A DNA stretch of 64,000 bases from Ferrovibrio sp964218355. Its GTDB lineage: Bacteria; Pseudomonadota; Alphaproteobacteria; Ferrovibrionales; Ferrovibrionaceae. The position numbers and the translations under genes were made by a program. The stretch spans positions 115,224 to 179,223 of the forward strand of contig NZ_CAXPMC010000003.1 in the NCBI RefSeq assembly GCF_964218355.1, read 5' to 3'. The notes beneath the pieces were generated by a model, which was given only the letters and a program-made list of their open reading frames with translations, had not been told where the DNA came from and did no database searches. Positions 60,921 through 64,000 of this stretch are shown one piece after another. Position 1 is the first letter of the stretch. Every line of letters starts with the position of its first letter.

Positions 60921-61069
60921 ACCGAATCCCCCGTCCTCGGAAACCGCCCCCGACCGGGCGCAAAGACTATCGCCAGCAGACTCGCGAGGGTCAAGAAATT
61001 ATGCGCCGGCCGGCCAGGAAATTATCGGCCGGAACGCAGCCGCAGCGGCGCAATCTTCGTACCAAATCT

Positions 61070-61095
61070 TGTGGATAAATGGGCACTTATCCCCA
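61070..61095. promoter_or_regulatory. DnaA-box pair upstream of the rRNA operon
   Basis: TGTGGATAA (61070-61078) is the exact reverse of TTATCCACA; TTATCCCCA (61087-61095) matches at eight of nine. They face each other 8 bp apart, 36-60 bp upstream of the rrn -35. Confidence 0.45.
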
Positions 61096-61130
61096 TTTCG
61101 TGGGGTATGTATTTTTTTTGAAATTAGCCG

Positions 61131-61159
61131 TTGACGGGGCGGGGTGATCTGAATATAAA
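61131..61159 (+). promoter_or_regulatory. rRNA operon promoter
   Basis: TTGACG (61131-61136), 17 bp, TATAAA (61154-61159), followed by a GC-rich discriminator (CCGCCCC), typical of ribosomal promoters under growth-rate (ppGpp) control. An A/T-rich stretch with eight consecutive T (61112-61119) directly upstream could be an UP element. Confidence 0.8.
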
Positions 61160-61527
61160 CCGCCCCACGACGCAGCCGGGCAGTGCCCCACTGAGTAGCG
61201 TAACGGGGTGCAGGTCGGCAGCGTCTTTTCTGTCTCTAAAGGGTGCGAAACCCTGCCGGGACAGGCCCTCACACTGGTGAGGGTCCGCGCAAGCGGATTG
61301 TTGTTGGACATCGTGAATCGGAAATGGAAGAGATGCGTGGGCGGCGGTGCCGGTCAGACATCTAGCCCCTCGGGGATAGGTCAGACCAAACACTCGCTTG
61401 CTCAAGCATCAACGCAGTAACTCATCGAGTAACATCGATGAAACGCTATGCGGGTCTCATCATGCCCCCTGATCGCAAGATCAGAATGTGATGTGACCAA
61501 AGTTAGAGTAAGCGGGATTTCTCAAGT
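61160..61527 (+). other. Leader of the rRNA operon, no gene
   Basis: About 370 nt between promoter and 16S. It contains a perfect 7-bp hairpin (CCCTCAC-ACTG-GTGAGGG, 61266-61283) and other possible stems. Short ORFs on either strand here do not look like proteins. I did not find a clear boxA (TGCTCTTTAACA) for antitermination. Confidence 0.6.
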
Positions 61528-62992
<1,465 letters not shown>

Positions 62993-63110
62993 GATTTTAG
63001 CAGATTAGCTTGCTATTCTCGTAAATCACTTAGCAGCCTCTTTAAGAGGCAAATTAAATCAAACTGTCCTCATATCTCTTCAAATTTCTAACACGGGCCA
63101 CCGCCCGTAT

Positions 63111-63187
<77 letters not shown>

Positions 63188-63203
63188 TGAATTTAAGTCT
63201 TTT

Positions 63204-63279
63204 GGGGCCTTAGCTCAGCTGGGAGAGCGCCTGATTTGCATTCAGGAGGTCAGGAGTTCGATCCTCCTAGGCTCCACCA
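63204..63279 (+). tRNA. tRNA-Ala (TGC)
   Basis: 76 nt including CCA. Acceptor GGGGCCT pairs with AGGCTCC with a G-T pair; anticodon TGC at 63237-63239 in GATTTGCATTC; T loop GTTCGATCC. Confidence 0.97.
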
Positions 63280-63658
63280 AATTTTCTGTGTTCTTAATCT
63301 GATTTGACCGCTAAGCAGACACGTCTGTTTAGCCGTCCAATTGGACGGTTGCCTATAGGGCACTTTTACATCGTGAAGAGAGATACAATATCAACACTGT
63401 TTGGATCATATAAGTAAGTATGTTTCCTCAGTATTGTGAAGCAGATTTATCTGTGGACAGCTTTTGGAACAGGTCTTTTCCTCGACCTCCCTTAAGTTTG
63501 CATGCTGAAAAGAACAGAGTTGTCCAAGTCAAGTACACTAACTTAATCATTCCTTTTGGAATGATGGGAAAGTAAAATTTTAATGACTTTTGGTCTAGAA
63601 AGAAGGCCTATGTGAACCAGCGTAGGTTGTCAGTTAAGTCTGATTTTTTCTGGATCAG
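63280..63658 (+). other. 16S-23S spacer, tRNA-Ala to 23S part, no gene
   Basis: 379 nt of AT-rich spacer. It holds a perfect palindrome CCGTCCAATTGGACGG (63333-63348), a strong hairpin ATCATTCC-TTTT-GGAATGAT (63546-63565) and TGATTTTTTCTGGATCAGAT just before 23S, likely processing signals. No coding sequence is seen. Confidence 0.6.
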
Positions 63659-64000
63659 ATCAAGCGCGAAAAGGGCGTTTGGTGGATGCCTTGGCAGTAA
63701 GAGGCGATGAAGGACGTGATACTCTGCGATAAGCTATGGTAAGCCGAGAATAGGCTTTGACCCATAGATCTCCGAATGGGGGAACCCACCTGATACTCGA
63801 TTATTGATAGCATTGTTATGAATAATTGGGTAAAACAGGTACTTTTAACCTGAATACATAGGGTTTTAAGAGCAAACCCGGGGAACTGAAACATCTAAGT
63901 ACCCGGAGGAAAGGACATCAATAGAGACTCTGTTAGTAGCGGCGAGCGAACGCGGACCAGCCGAGCCATGAGTGTGATTAGAACACGTTGGAAAACGTGG
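63659..64000 (+). rRNA. 23S ribosomal RNA (5' part; continues beyond window)
   Basis: The first 342 nt. GGTGGATGCCTTGGCAGTAAGAGGCGATGAAGGACGTG is near the 5' end and TAGTAGCGGCGAGCGAACGCGG near 63940, both conserved in the first domain of 23S rRNA. The start is placed by comparison with E. coli, so it may be off by a few bases. Confidence 0.95.

Noticed and set aside
63655..63894. 79-residue minus-strand ORF over the 23S start
   Set aside because: It overlaps conserved 23S sequence.

Overview
The window is 64 kb of a high-GC alphaproteobacterial chromosome. The evidence is the 16S rRNA sequence, the rrn order 16S–tRNA-Ile–tRNA-Ala–23S, a small SRP RNA in front of dnaX, a CpdR-like regulator, the metX–metW pair, class II NrdJ and several proteins found mainly in Alphaproteobacteria (TIGR02302, DUF2125, PAS_5). 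A Rhodospirillales-like lineage fits; the genus cannot be fixed by eye. The protein-coding part has strongly GC-biased third positions, so long antisense ORFs shadow nearly every gene. The rRNA end is much more AT-rich. No prophage, insertion sequence or CRISPR array was seen.

Layout. 1–3.5 kb: ffh (cut by the window edge), a lone receiver protein, a DUF3108 protein and an unknown, all on the minus strand. 3.6–11 kb: meaB plus an alpha/beta hydrolase, a DOPA-dioxygenase-like protein, a membrane hybrid histidine kinase with its CheY-like partner, a PAS_5 protein, a cysteine-less glutaredoxin-fold protein and nudC. 11–14 kb: the SRP RNA gene and dnaX–ybaB–recR, so both the RNA and the protein (Ffh) of the signal recognition particle lie in this window. 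14–25 kb: gloB with a divergent methyltransferase, metX–metW, then chorismate mutase–hisC–tyrC for aromatic amino acids and histidine, a DUF2125 protein, a DMT exporter, a ChaC-like protein, and an acyl-CoA synthetase with a HAD phosphatase. 26–28.7 kb: B12-dependent ribonucleotide reductase behind candidate NrdR and DnaA sites. 29–32 kb: a GntR regulator divergent from an aminotransferase and a dipeptidase-fold protein, with one perfect palindrome between them. 32–37.5 kb: a Fur-controlled iron-uptake cassette (ECF sigma, FecR anti-sigma, TonB-dependent receptor, PepSY membrane protein) bracketed by an 18-bp direct repeat. 37.5–50 kb: envelope and division genes (plsC, YdcF, gmhB-like, ftsX–ftsE), zinc-ribbon and CpdR-like proteins, a GIY-YIG nuclease sitting between REP-type palindromes, TIGR02302, lysA, lptM-like, argH and tlpA. 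50–60.9 kb: etfB–etfA–hbd, a glycosyltransferase, an acetyltransferase, an unknown gene with an exact 10-bp repeat array, clpB, a glutathione transferase and an M23 peptidase. 61–64 kb: a ribosomal RNA operon, cut in the 23S gene.

Themes. (1) A dispersed family of palindromic intergenic elements occurs at least six times, always between genes. (2) Short tandem duplications recur; three of them copy the last codons and the stop codon of a gene (recR, chaC, M23 peptidase). (3) Stop codons often lie inside palindromes at convergent gene ends. The observations I rate most worth a second look are the bracketed iron cassette, the 11-copy 10-bp phased array at 55626–55731, the GntR-controlled aminotransferase/dipeptidase pair whose enzymes lack usual active-site residues, and the glutathione-transferase ribosome site buried in the terminator of the gene upstream.
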